This document shows, one piece after another, positions 32,875 to 45,704 of a stretch of DNA of 64,000 nucleotides (position 1 is its first letter; each line of letters begins with the position of its first letter). A model generated the notes under the pieces. That model worked only from the letters and a program-made list of their open reading frames with translations, was not told the origin of the DNA and made no database searches. Source of the stretch: Clarireedia homoeocarpa (Eukaryota > Ascomycota > Leotiomycetes > Helotiales > Rutstroemiaceae); contig LNKV01000027.1 in NCBI GenBank assembly GCA_001465935.1, positions 248,001 to 312,000 on the forward strand, written 5' to 3'. The translations under genes were made by a program, and so were the position numbers.

Positions 32875-34291
32875 ATGGCGCTCGTCGAACGTCCCAAAGG
32901 GTACCCGCCTATAGAGGAGAAGAAACCTCTTGAAGAACCACCCGCAGTTGCTATTACGCCTGCAGACCCGTGGCCACGACCATACTACCTCGAAAATGGC
33001 CTGCGCAGAGTCGCCCCATATCATTTTACATACAATACGTTTTGCAAGGAGCGCTGGAGGGGTAGGGAGATTTTGGATATCTTTTCGAGCGAATTTCGAG
33101 ATCGACCACTGGAATACTATGTACGTCCTGACGACAATGCCTGACAAGGCTTCATGCTGATGGGCCTAGAAAGATGCTATGGAACGAGGTGCAATAGTCG
33201 TTAATGGGAAGCCCGTTTCCACCTCGCACATAATCAAAAATGGAGACATTATCTCGCACACAATGCACCGCCATGAACCCCCGGTCACAGCGCTCCCAAT
33301 ATCCATCGTACATGAAGATGAGGATATGATTGTTATAAATAAACCATCGGGCGTTCCCGTACATCCTGCTGGTAGGTACAATTACAACTCCGTGGTTGAG
33401 ATCATGAGAGCGGAGCGAGGCCACGGCTGGAACCCATTGCCATGCAATAGGCTTGACAGACTAACGAGTGGCATTATGTTCATTGGAAAACATGCGAAAG
33501 CTGCGGAGAATTTAAGTTTACAAATTACGAAGCGCACTGTCCGAAAGGAATATATTGCTCGAGTAAAAGGGAAATTTCCCGATGGGGAGGTAGTCTGTGA
33601 TATGCCTATCCTTCAGATTTCGCCCAAGCTTGGTTTGAATCGTGTCAGGGCAAATGGTAAAGCGGCTCGCACGGTATTCAAGCGCCTGGCATACTACCCA
33701 CCACAAACTTCGAGACTGCAAGAAAATAGTGCCGAAACGAATGAACCACAGCTGGCAACACCTTCACAAAACAACGAGGGATATTCTATTGTTCGATGCC
33801 TTCCAGTCACCGGAAGGACACATCAACTGAGGGTTCACCTACAATTTTTGGGTCACCCTATTGGCAATGATCCTATTTACTGCAACCGCCGCGTATGGGG
33901 TACAAGACTTGGGGCAAACGACTCGGATGCAACGCAGGATACAGATGAGGACATAATTACTCGTCTATCGAGGATGGGAAAATCTGAGGTTGCTGACGCT
34001 GTCGCCTATCATGATGAGATGGTCGACGAATACAACAAGCAGAAGGCTGAGAAGATGTCTGGGGAAGTATGCGAGGTCTGCCAAACGCCTTTGTACACCG
34101 ACCCTGGTGACCAAGAACTATCCTTGTGGCTCCACAGTCTAAGGTATGAGGATGCGGGAGGAGCTTGGAGTTACGTGTGCCCTCTACCCGCCTGGGCACT
34201 GCCACCGGAAGGAATGGAAGGGCCCACGGAAGTAGGCGGAATGGAGGAATTAGTCGAGGCAGTAAAGGCTGAAAATCCCGAGATTGCATGA
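32875..34291 (+). CDS. RluA-family RNA pseudouridine synthase (Rib2/Pus9-like)
   Basis: Two exons, 32875-33120 and 33170-34291, joined in phase 0, encode 455 residues. An N-terminal S4-like part (YHFTYNTFCKERWRG, AMERGAIVVNGKPV) is followed by the catalytic domain, with HPAGRYNYNSVVEIM and NRLDRLTSGIMFI. The aspartate of RLDR is the catalytic residue that attacks uridine. Also present are VTGRTHQLRVHLQFLGHPI and DPIYC. The last ~130 residues are an added tail with paired cysteines (CEVCQTPL) and SLWLHSLRY, also seen in fungal Rib2-type enzymes. Yeast relatives modify position 32 of tRNA; the deaminase half of yeast Rib2 is absent here. The frame upstream of 32875 begins at TTG and is Arg-rich, so a longer mitochondrial form is conceivable but has no ATG. 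Confidence 0.9.
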
Positions 34292-35566
34292 GGTCCCAAC
34301 TTATCGTGCGTCAATTTACCTCCTGTGAACGTACTTGATCACGTACATTGTGTTGAGTGAACTTCTCAATCTTGAATCACATGCACTCAGCTTGGTACAA
34401 TTATTATCAGCTACCCCTTCTATAGATCTAGGAACTAGGTTATAAACGTTCGCGCTGAACGAGTCATACATCGAGTTAGGAACGCAGATCTGCGTTCGGG
34501 TGATTGCCACTTGCAAACTGAGTTTGAGCCACCAGCCGATCGTCTGGGTTTATTCCGCCCTTTGCATATACTGCCAGAGTTTATTTGACCGTCGACGGTC
34601 GAACATATTCAATGAACCCTCGTCGACTCATAGGCACGACTCACTCGACATGAAGTGCAAGCTTATGCCCTGGCTTTGATCAATCATTTTGAAGTGTCTT
34701 GCATTTTGGGCCGGTGAAGGCTCCTGATCCAACTCGGTCCGAGAACGGCCCGCTTTGATGGCCAATTCGTCTCATGCTAAAGCTACCACTATAGATACTA
34801 GCTCACGCCCTGAGGATGCGGTTTGGGTAAATTCGATGAATTTGCATGGACCTTTTGATAGAACTCGATTTTTCATGCATTCGTCGCATAATAAAAGTCA
34901 ACGGGTGCATTTTGACTTGGCCAGATCTTGTCTATAGCTGAACGATATACTTTTGAGATTCTTGATTCCTGACTTTCCATCTATCAGCTCAAAGTCGTAT
35001 CAACTCATATTTGATTGGATGTACTATTGCCCCTTGTTCAATGAGCCAGACTACTAGCTTCCAGACCAATCTCAAAATGATCTTGGCAATACTTTCACTA
35101 GTGTCTAGATTTACTAATGTATAGATTTACTAATGTATAGATTTACCAAATTTTTAGCCACCAACAAAAACCAATGAGCTATCAGTTAGTCGTGCCATTT
35201 TGGTAGAGTCGGGAGAATGCCCGCCAGTCCGGCCAGCTATTATTTCTTTCATTCGGTTGTGGGTTCTGCCGACCCCTTCCGAGACTCAAAACATACATGG
35301 ACATCAGACTCTGACGTCCCAATTTACAAAACCAACCACAATCTTCCATTCAATTTTGATACACACTCCGGTCGCCCAGCCAGCTAGCCATCCCTGCTAA
35401 TTTGGAATCCCTTGTACCAGCTAGCTTTCTCCCTGACTGCAGGTCATAGCGTCGTGCCATCGGATCTTTCACTTCATATATGGGGCCCCCAACCAGGTGG
35501 TAAAGCTGCAAGATTATCTTCAGGTAGTACTAGCTGCTGGTATTTTGCTACGAGTGTTTTTTTATA
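34292..35566. other. Intergenic, no gene recognised
   Basis: About 1.3 kb. Short triplicated words (TATAGATTTACTAATG-like) at 35107-35150. The region just before 35567 is the bZIP promoter. No frame has motifs. Confidence 0.4.
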
Positions 35567-37709
35567 ATGTCTCAATCACTTCATGGGTCGAACGAATCGA
35601 TGGGGTCAGACTACGAAGGGACTGAGGCTTCGGATTTCCTAGATGCTGGCAAGAAGGGTGCTCTAAAACAGCGAGGTATGAAGATCATGCAGAACGAGGA
35701 GTAAATCCCTCAGTACCATAGGATATTTCCCAAAATGTTGACGGTCGATCTAATAATAAATAGCATCACGTGCTGGCACTCGCAGTGTGGCAACATTAAG
35801 TCCAGCCCAGTATGGTCCCAGCCTCCTTGTCCATCGCTTCAGTGATTGCAAAGAACTGACATTTGCAACTAGGCTAGCACGCAAAAGAGCGAACGACCGC
35901 GAAGCTCAACGGAATATTAGATTGCGAACGAAGGTCCGTATGTGCCTGACCATGATGCTGTTAAATATGGCAGCCAGGCTCTGTGGGATCTCAAATGGCA
36001 CACCTTACTAACAGGAAATCACAGGAGCATATAGAGAAATTGGAGGCTCGTATACAGGAGCTTACCAAGGGAAATCACGCTGATGCCGAATTAGAAGAAG
36101 TACGGAAAAGAAATGAGGAGCTAGAGGCCGAAGTGAGGCAGTTGAGCGAAAATCTCGCACAATTAGGGGATGATGACAGCTCTGCTAACATTTTACTGTC
36201 AACAAGTAGGTACATTATTTATTTTTTTACATTGGAAGCAGTTTTCTGAGTCCTATCTTGCTACTAAGCACGGATTCTTTTCAAAGTATCTGACAATGAT
36301 ATTCTGGCCAGTGCTGGCAAAATCAAATGCTGTCAAGGATTGAGCACCTCGAGCGTCTCTAGAAGGGGGAATTTGGACTGCGATGAAATACTGGTTCATA
36401 CTCGTTACTGTGCAACAGTTCTCTCAGGTCGCTAACACGGATGTTTTGTAAAAGGCCCAGATCAATATATTAATTCTGGCTTTCAACAGAATGTAAGTAT
36501 GTTCGGCTCGCCATCACCGAGTATACGTGGAAGTTTATCTGGTGCACCTCGCTCAATAAATCTTCAGGGCCTCGATAGTCCATGGACATCTTATATACAA
36601 CCAAATCCGGCTGGTATGGCAAGATCAGTTTCCGGAACGAACAGACAATCTTTTAGTGCAGCTTTTGGAAATATGAAAGGGGTTGAACAAGTACTCGGGC
36701 CAGCGTCTACAGGGCCAGCGTCTACAGGGCCAGCGTCTACAGGGCCAGCGTCTACAGGAGTTTTGGAGGAACCTAGTCGCTTTTCGTATTTCGATCCAAT
36801 TGCACCCTTGACTTTCAATGATGGTACGTCAGTTTCAAAATCTACTCAGATGACTACGATTAATGTTTACTAGCACGAAGTTGGCCACCAAGATCCGTGC
36901 CGATAGATGTCCAGAGCCCAAATGTTCCACCACCGCCACCTCCAGCGCCACCACAGAGCTTAAACACTCCTTCCTTACCACCAAGACCCGGAATGCCACC
37001 GCAAATGCAGTCCGTCGATGGAGTGCTACCATATACTAATGCATGGTCGCTACGTCCTTGGGACTTGCCCGTTTTGAACACATCAGTGCCAACCTGCGGT
37101 GTTGACACTATACTTATGGGTATTATTCGTCAACAAAAGGAACTTGCACAACAAGGGGCGAGCATGGGGCAGGTTATAGGACCACCTCAGCCTAGCATGA
37201 AAGCTTTGATCTCGCCCGAGGATTTGGATCAGACTCACACGATCTCCACAACATTATCCACCCTTCTCTTAAACCTCGCAGTCCGTGGCTTACCAGAGAG
37301 AGCAGGCTCTCTGTATCTCATGTATCAGCTTTGTCAATGGCAAATATGTCCTTCCTCCTCAACATACGGCAGTTTAACGGACTGGTCATCTCCACGCACA
37401 TCGCAGCTTATCACACCTCATCCTATCTGGGCGGATTCGATCCTCTGGGGCAAGCTTAAAGATAAGGTTATTGAGAACCAGCAACTTTACGCCAACCAAG
37501 AATTTCAAAATGCGTACATACTCTGCATTGACGCAAACTGGCCTTACGATGATCTAGAGGCATTCAGGTTTGAGGGAAATGATGTATTCATCACCGAAGC
37601 ATTCGAGAAACACATCCGGACGTTATCGAATTGGAGCCTGGATGAGAGGTTTGCTGCCAGATATCCCGAATTGGCAGATTTGGTTCGAATCACGGTAGCA
37701 TCCCCCTAA
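35567..37709 (+). CDS. bZIP transcription factor with DUF3425 domain
   Basis: Six exons, 35567-35675, 35764-35814, 35878-35933, 36025-36205, 36455-36823 and 36874-37709, encode 533 residues. The basic region YARKRANDREAQRNIRLRTK, completed by splicing, continues into a leucine-zipper-like coiled coil (EHIEKLEARIQELTKG to VRQLSENLAQLG). A Ser/Pro/Gly-rich middle contains four GPAST repeats and a polyproline run. The C-terminal ~200 residues form a DUF3425 domain (WSLRPWDLPVLNTSVPTC, ISTTLSTLLLNLAVRGLPERA, WADSILWGKLKDKVIE). This is a nuclear DNA-binding regulator of a large ascomycete bZIP class, target genes unknown. Exon 5 could be read with or without an internal GTAAGT; I kept it because the frame stays open. 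Confidence 0.88.
36697..36756. repeat. 15-base tandem repeat, four copies, in bZIP coding sequence
   Basis: GGGCCAGCGTCTACA is repeated exactly four times and encodes four GPAST pentapeptides in the linker between zipper and DUF3425 domain. It is a likely site of length variation. Confidence 0.95.
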
Positions 37710-38646
37710 ATGCCAAAAATGTGCGCTTGCTGTAGAGAGCATGATCAGGGCGCTTATGGCACTTGAAGGGATAAGGGGCAGATCTGCGGAACTAAAGCCA
37801 TAGTGTAGTTGCCTGACTGGGAGCCATTCTTTTTTATGGGCGCTGGTGCTTGTGGCACTGCAGTAAATCTATCGAGGCACACAAATACCAGGATGTTTTG
37901 GATAGGAAAAACAGGCCCGGAGTTACCTCCGGTAAATTAGGGCTGACAAGAAACGGCTAGAGGTTTGACGAGGCCAAAATACCTCAGTTCTTAAAGATTC
38001 TATTCACTGTAATATCGTCCCATCCATATGTATTCTGATCCTCAGGGTCAAGTAGTACATGCAGCTTAGTGGTCTATCCCCCATGTTCATGCCCAGTGCT
38101 ATTTTCTGTGTAGTAAAGATTGGAGTAAAAGAGTATCAGATGATCAACATTGCCATGAAAAAGTGCGCTCGCTGGTGAAAGGTTTAAAAGGGGTAAGGTT
38201 AATTGAGTTTTGAGTACGTGGAGTTGCGATACACGGCGAAGTGTTGATTGAAGTGGAGAAATGGCGCTACACTTTGCGGGATGGAGATAAGTGGGACTGC
38301 AACAACCTTGCCACAGATCACCGCAGAAACGCGTCGCGACTCTGGCCCCTTCCAACCCCGCGGCACACAGGAATACTCGACTTTCGTACTTCCGTACGAA
38401 GTTTGTTGCGGCAGGAATAGTCTACGATTGATTGTCTGCATATCTAAATCGTTCACCGTCAGCCACATTGGAAGACCGACCTAGAACAGGGATTTTAGAG
38501 CACGCTGGGACAAAACCATGGTGGCGCGACCAACCCCGCGCAAGATATACCATCCTTCCAGATCGCATTGCTATCAGAACAGGCTTTGGCTGTGCATATC
38601 AATCACTTAAACCCTGCCTTGGCGGGATCACGTAAGACCGAAAGGC
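37710..38646. other. Intergenic between bZIP and SNF2 genes
   Basis: No gene recognised. A frame at 38432-38635 ends in a GTAAG just before the SNF2 ATG, but the upstream peptide has no family resemblance, so I do not add it as an exon. Confidence 0.4.
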
Positions 38647-41600
38647 ATGGTGCATATGGCACTTGCTCAAGGCAGCTATGAAGATAAAGTTCCCAGCGAC
38701 GACGCAGAAGCCTTCCAAGTCAGAAATGGCTCCCCGACTGCGCCGCTGGGACTTGATGAATACATCGAAAGTTTGTCATCCCAATCTGTAAAGTCGCATT
38801 TATTTACTAACCAGGAGTTAGAGGTGACAGGAATGCCTATCAACGATGATGACAGCGAGTCTGAAGTCGAAATTACAAAAGTAATTGGCAAGGGCAAGCG
38901 GAAGGCTATTGAGCAGGTAGAATGGTCGGACGATGATGAAAACCCGTACGAGAGCTTCAAAAACCGAAAATCCGTCAAGCGCAAGAAGCTTGCGGCTACG
39001 AAGAAGAGACTGAAGGATAAAGCGAAAGATGACGCTATCAATAGGAAGATTGCGAAGAATAAAGGTGGCACATCCAAGCAGCCAGAACGAGTCTGGGGAG
39101 ATGAACCCGATTATGAAATGGATGATGGTATGCCAGAATACCTGCAACTACGACGGAAAGAATTCGACTCCACCCTCCATAAACTAAAAGTTGCAGGCCT
39201 TCGACTACCTCCGGATTATAGCGAAATTTACTTCTCTGATGACGATCGCTTAGAGGATTTGGAGGAACGGCCAAACTTTCCCAGTACTGTTGAACCTTCA
39301 AGACCATATGCCGACATTGAGATGGACAAGTCTCTGGGAGTTATACCCGCTTCGATCGCACAATATCTTCGGGACTATCAGATAGAAGGCGTGAAGTTTC
39401 TTCATGAGAAATTCGTTTACCAGAAGGGCGGTATACTTGGAGACGATATGGGTCTTGGTAAAACTGTACAAGTGGCTACTTTCTTGACCGCGGCCTTCGG
39501 CAAGACGGGTGATGAGAGGGATGCGAAACGTATGCGAAAGATAAGGAGAGCTGGAGAAGACCTGTGGTATCCACGAATTCTGATTGTATGCCCTGGCTCA
39601 TTGATTGAGAACTGGAAAAACGAGCTTTCGAGATGGGGATGGTGGCATGTAGATAAATTCCATGGGTCACTGTCCGATAAAGACTCAGTACTCAAGAGCG
39701 CACAGTCTGGTCGACTCGAGATCGTTATCACAACTTATGCGACATATAAGAATCATAAGGATGATTTGAATACAATATCTTGGGATTGCGTTGTGGCAGA
39801 TGAGTGTCACCAGCTCAAAGAACGAACATCTGCCACTACACAAGCGATGAACGAAGTGAATGCACTATGCCGCATCGGCCTTACAGGAACTGCTATACAA
39901 AATAAGTATGAAGAACTCTGGACGCTTTTGAATTGGTGTAGCCCAGGGCAGGTTGGTCCGCTGTCAACCTGGATTTCCACCATCTCTACGCCGATGCGAA
40001 TAGGGCAGAGTCACGATGCCAATGCTCGTCAGCTCAAACAAGGCCGTCTGACTGCCATGAGACTTGCCCGGAATCTTCTGCCTCGATTCTTTCTACGACG
40101 AATGAAGACGTTGATTGCTCATCAACTTCCGAAGAAGTCTGACAGAGTCATCTTTTGTGGGCTTACAGACCTCCAACAGGATGCATATGAGAGGTTTCTG
40201 AATAGCGATATGGTGCAAATTGTCAAGCAATCGGGCGAGCTCTGCGATTGTGATTCGGGCAAGAAACGTGGATGGTGTTGTTATACTAAGCTCCCCGCAT
40301 CAAATACCAGGTGGCAGGTATGTCTGTACCTTTCTCATTGTTGAATTGGTTACTAAAAACCCCTAGACGCTCGTGTTTCCGATCATTACTACGTTGCAAA
40401 AGCTGTCTAATCACCTAGCTCTCCTCCTTCCTAGCGACACAGAACCAAAAGAGAAGCAGGAGCGAGATCTAGACTTAATACAGACAATGGTACCTGACGG
40501 ATGGGAAAAACTCTATGAAAGTCGGGACTCACTTACAAGTTTATCAAATCCCGAGTTTTGTGGCAAGGTATGATCATTTAGTGCACCTTAAAAGACATAC
40601 TAACCCCCTATAGTGGAAAGTGTTGAAGAAACTTCTTAAGTTCTGGCATGCAAATGGTGATAAAGTCCTCATCTTTTCGCACAGCGTCAAGCTACTTAGG
40701 ATGCTCGAGCATTTGTTTAAGAGTACTAGCTACAATGTTAGCTTTCTCAGCGGTTCGATGCCATACGAGGAACGACAGGCTACGGTGGATGATTTCAATG
40801 CAGATCCCGATCAGTTTGTTTTCCTAATTTCCACGAAAGCTGGAGGTCAGTACATGTTTCTTTACATATACCCTCCGCCCCAACGTCGATCATTCTTTGT
40901 AATAACTGCCATACTAACCTTTCCAGGTGTTGGATTGAACATCACCAGTGCCAATAAGGTTGTAATTTTCGACCCAAACTGGAATCCAAGTTACGATTTG
41001 CAGGCTCAGGATCGGGCTTACCGTATTGGTCAACAAAGGGATGTAGATGCATTTCGGCTAGTATCTGCAGGAACCATAGAGGAGGTTGTTTATGCTCGTC
41101 AGATCTACAAGCAGCAGCAGGCGAATATCGGATACAACGCCTCCCTAGAACGTCGATACTTCAAAGGAGTCCAGAATCATAAAGACCAGAAAGGAGAAAT
41201 CTTTGGACTGCATAATTTACTCTCTTTCCATGCTGATGACATCATCCTACGAGATATCGTCAACAAAACGAATGTTGCAGAAGCAAAGGCTGGTGTTGCT
41301 ATGGCTAGTTTTGATGTGGAAGCGGCACTGAACGATGAAGACAATCCGTTGAGGGCGGACGATGATGATGAGAATGGCGCCATGAGTCAACTTGCTGCAT
41401 TGATCGTCGAAGGCGACGATGCAAAAGCCAAGAAAAACCCCAAGCCCAGTCCAAAATCCGATCCAATCACCGCCATCCTAGCATCTTGCGTCGAATACAC
41501 TCACGAGAACTCAGAAGTAGTAGGCTCCTCGAAAGTAGAAGAGCGGTTAAGCCGCCGCGCAGAAGAGACAGGCGGTGATGCCGGGTACGGTGAAGAAGTG

Positions 41601-41981
41601 CTCTTCGATGGCTCGGCGCCGCTTTCGCGCGATGGGAATTTCCTGTACGAGTTTCATCCACCGGAGGAAGTTATGATGAGGCAGTTCTGTACGATGGCGA
41701 AAACTTTTGGCTTTGCTAATGCGACTGAGTTTGCGTTTGTGGTGGAGGGATGGACGCAGAAGCAGCGGACGAATTTTCTGGAGAGGTTTTATTTGAAGAG
41801 GAAGGAACGGTTGGTGGAGTTGGCGAATGGATCGCTTGGGGTTGGTGATGATATTGCTAGTGGTCAGGAACGGCTAGGAGATATCGTTTTGGAACAAAAG
41901 GAAGTGTTGGATACAGGCGTTGACGAACAGGAAGGGCTGGATACAGATGCAGATACGGAGAGTGGTGATGATGAGCTTTAG
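38647..41981 (+). CDS. SNF2-family DNA-dependent ATPase, ERCC6L2-like
   Basis: Four exons, 38647-40317, 40367-40567, 40614-40845 and 40927-41981, encode 1052 residues. A Lys/Asp-rich N-terminus (~220 residues, NLS-like KSVKRKKLAATKKRLKDK) precedes the ATPase: RDYQIEGVKFL, GDDMGLGKTVQ (Walker A), WDCVVADECHQLK (DExH box), GLTGTAIQNKYEELW. The helicase C half has KVLIFSHSVKLLRML, STKAGGVGLNITSAN, DPNWNPSYDLQAQDRAYRIGQ. The C-terminal region FGFANATEFAFVVEGWTQ resembles the HEBO domain of ERCC6L2. Homologues act in DNA double-strand-break and replication-associated repair in the nucleus. The Cys in DECH replaces the usual Ala. Length and domain order are normal. Confidence 0.9.
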
Positions 41982-42377
41982 TGATGAGATACCCTGGGAA
42001 CGGCGTTTTGGATCTAAGTCTATCGTAAGAGAACTTGCAATTTTTTTTATACATTGTATATCAAAATATCAAATAAGCTTTATAATTATACCTTAAGATA
42101 ATATCTTTAAGACTCTTGAGTATGCTAATGTGGTTTATTCTCCCAATTCGGCTTAATTTTTCCCCGCTGTAAAATGTGTCTTTCAAACCCCACCGAGTAA
42201 GGCTACCTTGCAACCGATCACGAATGACGGGGCTACACGATATCGCCCTTGGGGCTCATCGGTGGCTGAGTAAAAGCTGTTACACATATAATCCCGTGAT
42301 CCAGGATGTAATCCAATATCACGATCGCTACGAAGTATCACTACTTAATCAATTCTTTGGCTGGTATATTCTCGACT
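41982..42377. other. Intergenic
   Basis: Short gap with poly-T and AT-rich words after the SNF2 stop, then the HET gene promoter. The coding frame of the next gene is open upstream to a TTG at 42357. Confidence 0.4.
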
Positions 42378-44549
42378 ATGGCATCATCTGTGGACCAAGC
42401 TATAGGAGAACTCTCTTCTATCTCCAGTCCGGTCCGCGCAATATACGACAAATTAAAGGATAATGAAATCCGACTTGTCACGCTTCTCAAAGGTCAATGG
42501 TCTGAGAAGATACAGTGTCGATTACAACATGTTCTTCTAGCCAACCGGCCATCATACAAAGCTTTATCATATGCTTGGGGATCTCCAAGAGCGACTCAAC
42601 CAATTCTTTTGAACGATTACCCGTACCTTGTAACTGTCAATCTCGAGTCTGCTCTTCGACGGCTACGGAGAACAAACAGTGACCTCACTCTTTGGATAGA
42701 TGCCATATGTATAAACCAATCCGAAAATGAGGAGAGAACAGCACAGGTGTCTCTCATGCACGACATCTTCTCATCTACCGAAGAAGTTATCGTTTATCTG
42801 GGAGAGGTATCCCGCCATAGCCCAATGGTTTCGAAAGGAAAGATCACTACTTCAACGACCACCTTTTATGGTGACGATAATGACGCAGAGAAGCTCGACA
42901 TCTTCCTCGATAGATGCAAAACAAAGACGTCTAGTACTTCATTGAAGGCTATACAGAGACTAGATTATGCAGTCGAGATTTTCAGTTTCCTTCGTCTTCT
43001 CGCTGGCACACCAAGCCTAGATCAGCTCACATTCTTCAATCTAGATGGTCGTCAATGTTTCGATATCAAGTATCAAGAAAATCTCTTTGAAGGACTGAGA
43101 CAATTGATGCTTTGCCGCTGGTGGAAGAGAATTTGGGTAATTCAAGAGGTGGTCGTTCCGAGAAATGTTACAATGGTGTATGGCTCTTGTGTTGCACCAT
43201 GGGATATGTTTGTCAATGCGGCCCGTTGGAACAACCACCCTACTACGGCTCAGTTCACATTTCGCCACGAGTTTTCCATTGTCCTTGAATATTTTTCTCG
43301 AATCATTTTAGATATCGAACGCATGCGGCACGTTTGGAGGAACAATGAACAGACTGCTCTCCTACCCCTTTTGAGACGGTTCAGTGATAGAAAAGCAAGC
43401 GATGATCGTGATAAGGTATACGCCCTACTTTCTCTGGCCCGAAATCAAACTTCTATCATTCCCGAATACTCTGTCAGTGTAGGTGAAGTCTTTGAAACCA
43501 CAGTGCTGGATATCATCAAGACAACCAAGTCCCTGGCTGTCTTTGCTGGAGACCTTGGGCGAAAAGACCGGCAAGATCTTCCTTCGTGGGTCGCTGACTG
43601 GAGCGCTTCTTACGATGATCAAGATCGCCGCAGAGCTGATCACATAGGAGATTACAACGCAACATCTGGCTGCCAAATCTTTGTACGCGATATAAGACGC
43701 GAATACGAAGATGCGTGTCTTCTACATTCTCCATTTCAGAAAAAGATTATTAATTTCTGGGATCCATCTAACAGCTTCGCGTATTTGCGGAATTATGGCA
43801 CCGGTGTGATTGGGATACCAGGACTTGATATGGACCGGGTTTACGCTGTTGGAGAGACAGTTTTATCAGCCGGAGATCTTGTGTCAGTTGTTGATTCATG
43901 GATTTTATTACTGTTTATATATACCCGTGAAACAAACCTCGACATCAACCATAGCGTGTTAGGAACTGCATTTCGAAGCGCATTGTGTGCCGGCAGAGTA
44001 AGCATTGGCCCCGAGACCACTGCCACTCGAGACATTGTTGCCAAAGATCATCTTTTGATTGCTACTCGGTGTCTAAGATGGCTAGAATCGGAACCAGACC
44101 CTATACGAAATAATTTTGTAAAATACGAGGGATATCATAAGTTTGTAAAGGACGAGCTTTTTCATGACCTAGAAAACCTTGACTCTTACATGCAATCCGC
44201 TACGATACCACTCGATATCGACAACGCCATCCAGCTAGCGACAATACGTCGAAGACTTTTTATCACCGATGGAGGACGCATAGGTCTCGGCCCCGCCAAA
44301 ATGCAAGTCGGTGACCGTCTGTCTATTCTTCTTGGTGGTCACACTCCTTTCATTCTCCGACCAGCAGATCCTCCCAAATCATTCAAAAGGCACCCGGGCT
44401 ATCTTTCTAACCGCTTTTTTGAAGTAGTCGGAGATGCCTATGCACATGGATTAATGAACGGCGAAGCCATGATCGAGTGGCGGGTAATTGCCAAAAATGC
44501 AATTAGGAAAGGAGACTGGTCGGGGAAATGTACAATGTTGTTGGTTTAG
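42378..44549 (+). CDS. Heterokaryon-incompatibility (HET-domain) protein
   Basis: Single exon, 723 residues from the ATG at 42378 (the listed frame starts at TTG). The HET block is clear in the first 150 residues: YKALSYAWGSPRATQPI, NLESALRRLRR, LTLWIDAICINQSENEERTAQVSLM and EEVIVYLGE. After it come RWWKRIWVIQEVVVPR, DDRDKVYALLSLA and LPSWVADWSASYDD, the standard downstream segments of the long HET6/tol-type proteins. HET proteins mediate recognition of non-self nuclei after hyphal fusion and can trigger cell death. No NACHT, ankyrin or WD domain follows. Unlike the second HET gene (61398-63161) it has no intron. Confidence 0.92.
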   Translation: MASSVDQAIGELSSISSPVRAIYDKLKDNEIRLVTLLKGQWSEKIQCRLQHVLLANRPSYKALSYAWGSPRATQPILLNDYPYLVTVNLESALRRLRRTNSDLTLWIDAICINQSENEERTAQVSLMHDIFSSTEEVIVYLGEVSRHSPMVSKGKITTSTTTFYGDDNDAEKLDIFLDRCKTKTSSTSLKAIQRLDYAVEIFSFLRLLAGTPSLDQLTFFNLDGRQCFDIKYQENLFEGLRQLMLCRWWKRIWVIQEVVVPRNVTMVYGSCVAPWDMFVNAARWNNHPTTAQFTFRHEFSIVLEYFSRIILDIERMRHVWRNNEQTALLPLLRRFSDRKASDDRDKVYALLSLARNQTSIIPEYSVSVGEVFETTVLDIIKTTKSLAVFAGDLGRKDRQDLPSWVADWSASYDDQDRRRADHIGDYNATSGCQIFVRDIRREYEDACLLHSPFQKKIINFWDPSNSFAYLRNYGTGVIGIPGLDMDRVYAVGETVLSAGDLVSVVDSWILLLFIYTRETNLDINHSVLGTAFRSALCAGRVSIGPETTATRDIVAKDHLLIATRCLRWLESEPDPIRNNFVKYEGYHKFVKDELFHDLENLDSYMQSATIPLDIDNAIQLATIRRRLFITDGGRIGLGPAKMQVGDRLSILLGGHTPFILRPADPPKSFKRHPGYLSNRFFEVVGDAYAHGLMNGEAMIEWRVIAKNAIRKGDWSGKCTMLLV

Positions 44550-45704
44550 TAAAGGCTTTCTGCAATCACAATATAAATTCCCTCCTCGGTGGTTTCACCG
44601 AGATCAATTAATTACTCATATCACGTCAGTCAGTCAGTCAGTTTTTCGGATAAACATCTACTCGTAATATCTTCATTTTGAATGATTCCTAATAACCCAA
44701 ATCCATCCACCCATCTGTTGTCACCTCCCCTCCTCTCCCATCACTCACTTCACCTCACTCGCCAAACCCATCCATTCATCCATCCATCCCATCTATCCAC
44801 CACCAACCTACCACAGTACACATCGTCAATCCACCCATCCACCCATCCACTCACAAAACCCGAACCCAAGCCCCAACACCCAGATTGAGTAGAATCCAAA
44901 AGCACACCTTACCAAACCGCAAAAAAACAAAAAAGCAATACTGCAAAGCGGAGAGAGTCAACTTAAAGTACACGTACATACAACCACCCCTTCCCCTCCC
45001 CCTTTTTTCCCCCCAAAACCCCGCCAACAAGCACAAAACCCCACGGTAAACCAAAATAGGGAAAAGGAAAACAGAAAAACTGCGCTTCAGAAATCCATAT
45101 CATGCATATCTTCTTCTGTATTTTTGTATGTTGTGCCTAAACTTGGCCAAGCCTGAACCCAAGCCTAAGTCTCTCTGTTCCAATTTTTGATCCTGTTCTT
45201 GCGCATCATAACTATCATAACTGAACTGAAATGGTCTTTTTCATTTCCATTTGCATGTCCATTCATATATCATCCACTCCTACCCCCTCCCTGTCCTCTC
45301 CGCCCTCCTCCCCGCCCCCCTCCATGCCCCCACAGAACACAGAACCCCGTACGTCTTTTTTTTTTCTTCTTCCTCGTCAAACACAATGAGGATGAGAGGA
45401 ATGTGCGATGTAGATCGACAGAGAGACAGAGAGACAGACAGAGAGAGAGAGAGAGAGAAAACTGCAAGCGCAAAAGATCAAATATAAAGGAAATACATCG
45501 CAACGCTAAACCCAAACCCAAACTGACCCTATCACTATAAACGCCCACGCTTCGCTTCGCTCCTGAAGTACTGTATCCAACCAACCGCATATATAACCCA
45601 AACCCAAACCCAAGCCATACATTCGACATAAAGAGATGATGGTACAATGCAAATTTTTGTATTTTGTTTTATTTCATTTAATTTAATTTTATTTATTTTA
45701 TTCA
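44550..45704. other. Low-complexity intergenic region
   Basis: CA/CCATC-rich (44700-44870), A/C-rich and GA-rich (45415-45460) runs, poly-T. Frames such as 45187-45540 are low-complexity readings. It probably contains the 3' regions of the two flanking convergent genes. Confidence 0.5.
45417..45460. repeat. GA-rich microsatellite
   Basis: GACAGAGAGACAGAGAGAGACAG-like run ending in pure (GA)n; non-coding. Confidence 0.8.

Noticed and set aside
38432..38635. Possible 5' exon of the SNF2 gene ending in GTAAG
   Set aside because: Peptide lacks resemblance to the family and the implied intron would be only ~40 bases.
45270..45647. 125-residue minus-strand frame rich in Leu/Ser
   Set aside because: Reading of GA-rich and C-rich low-complexity DNA.
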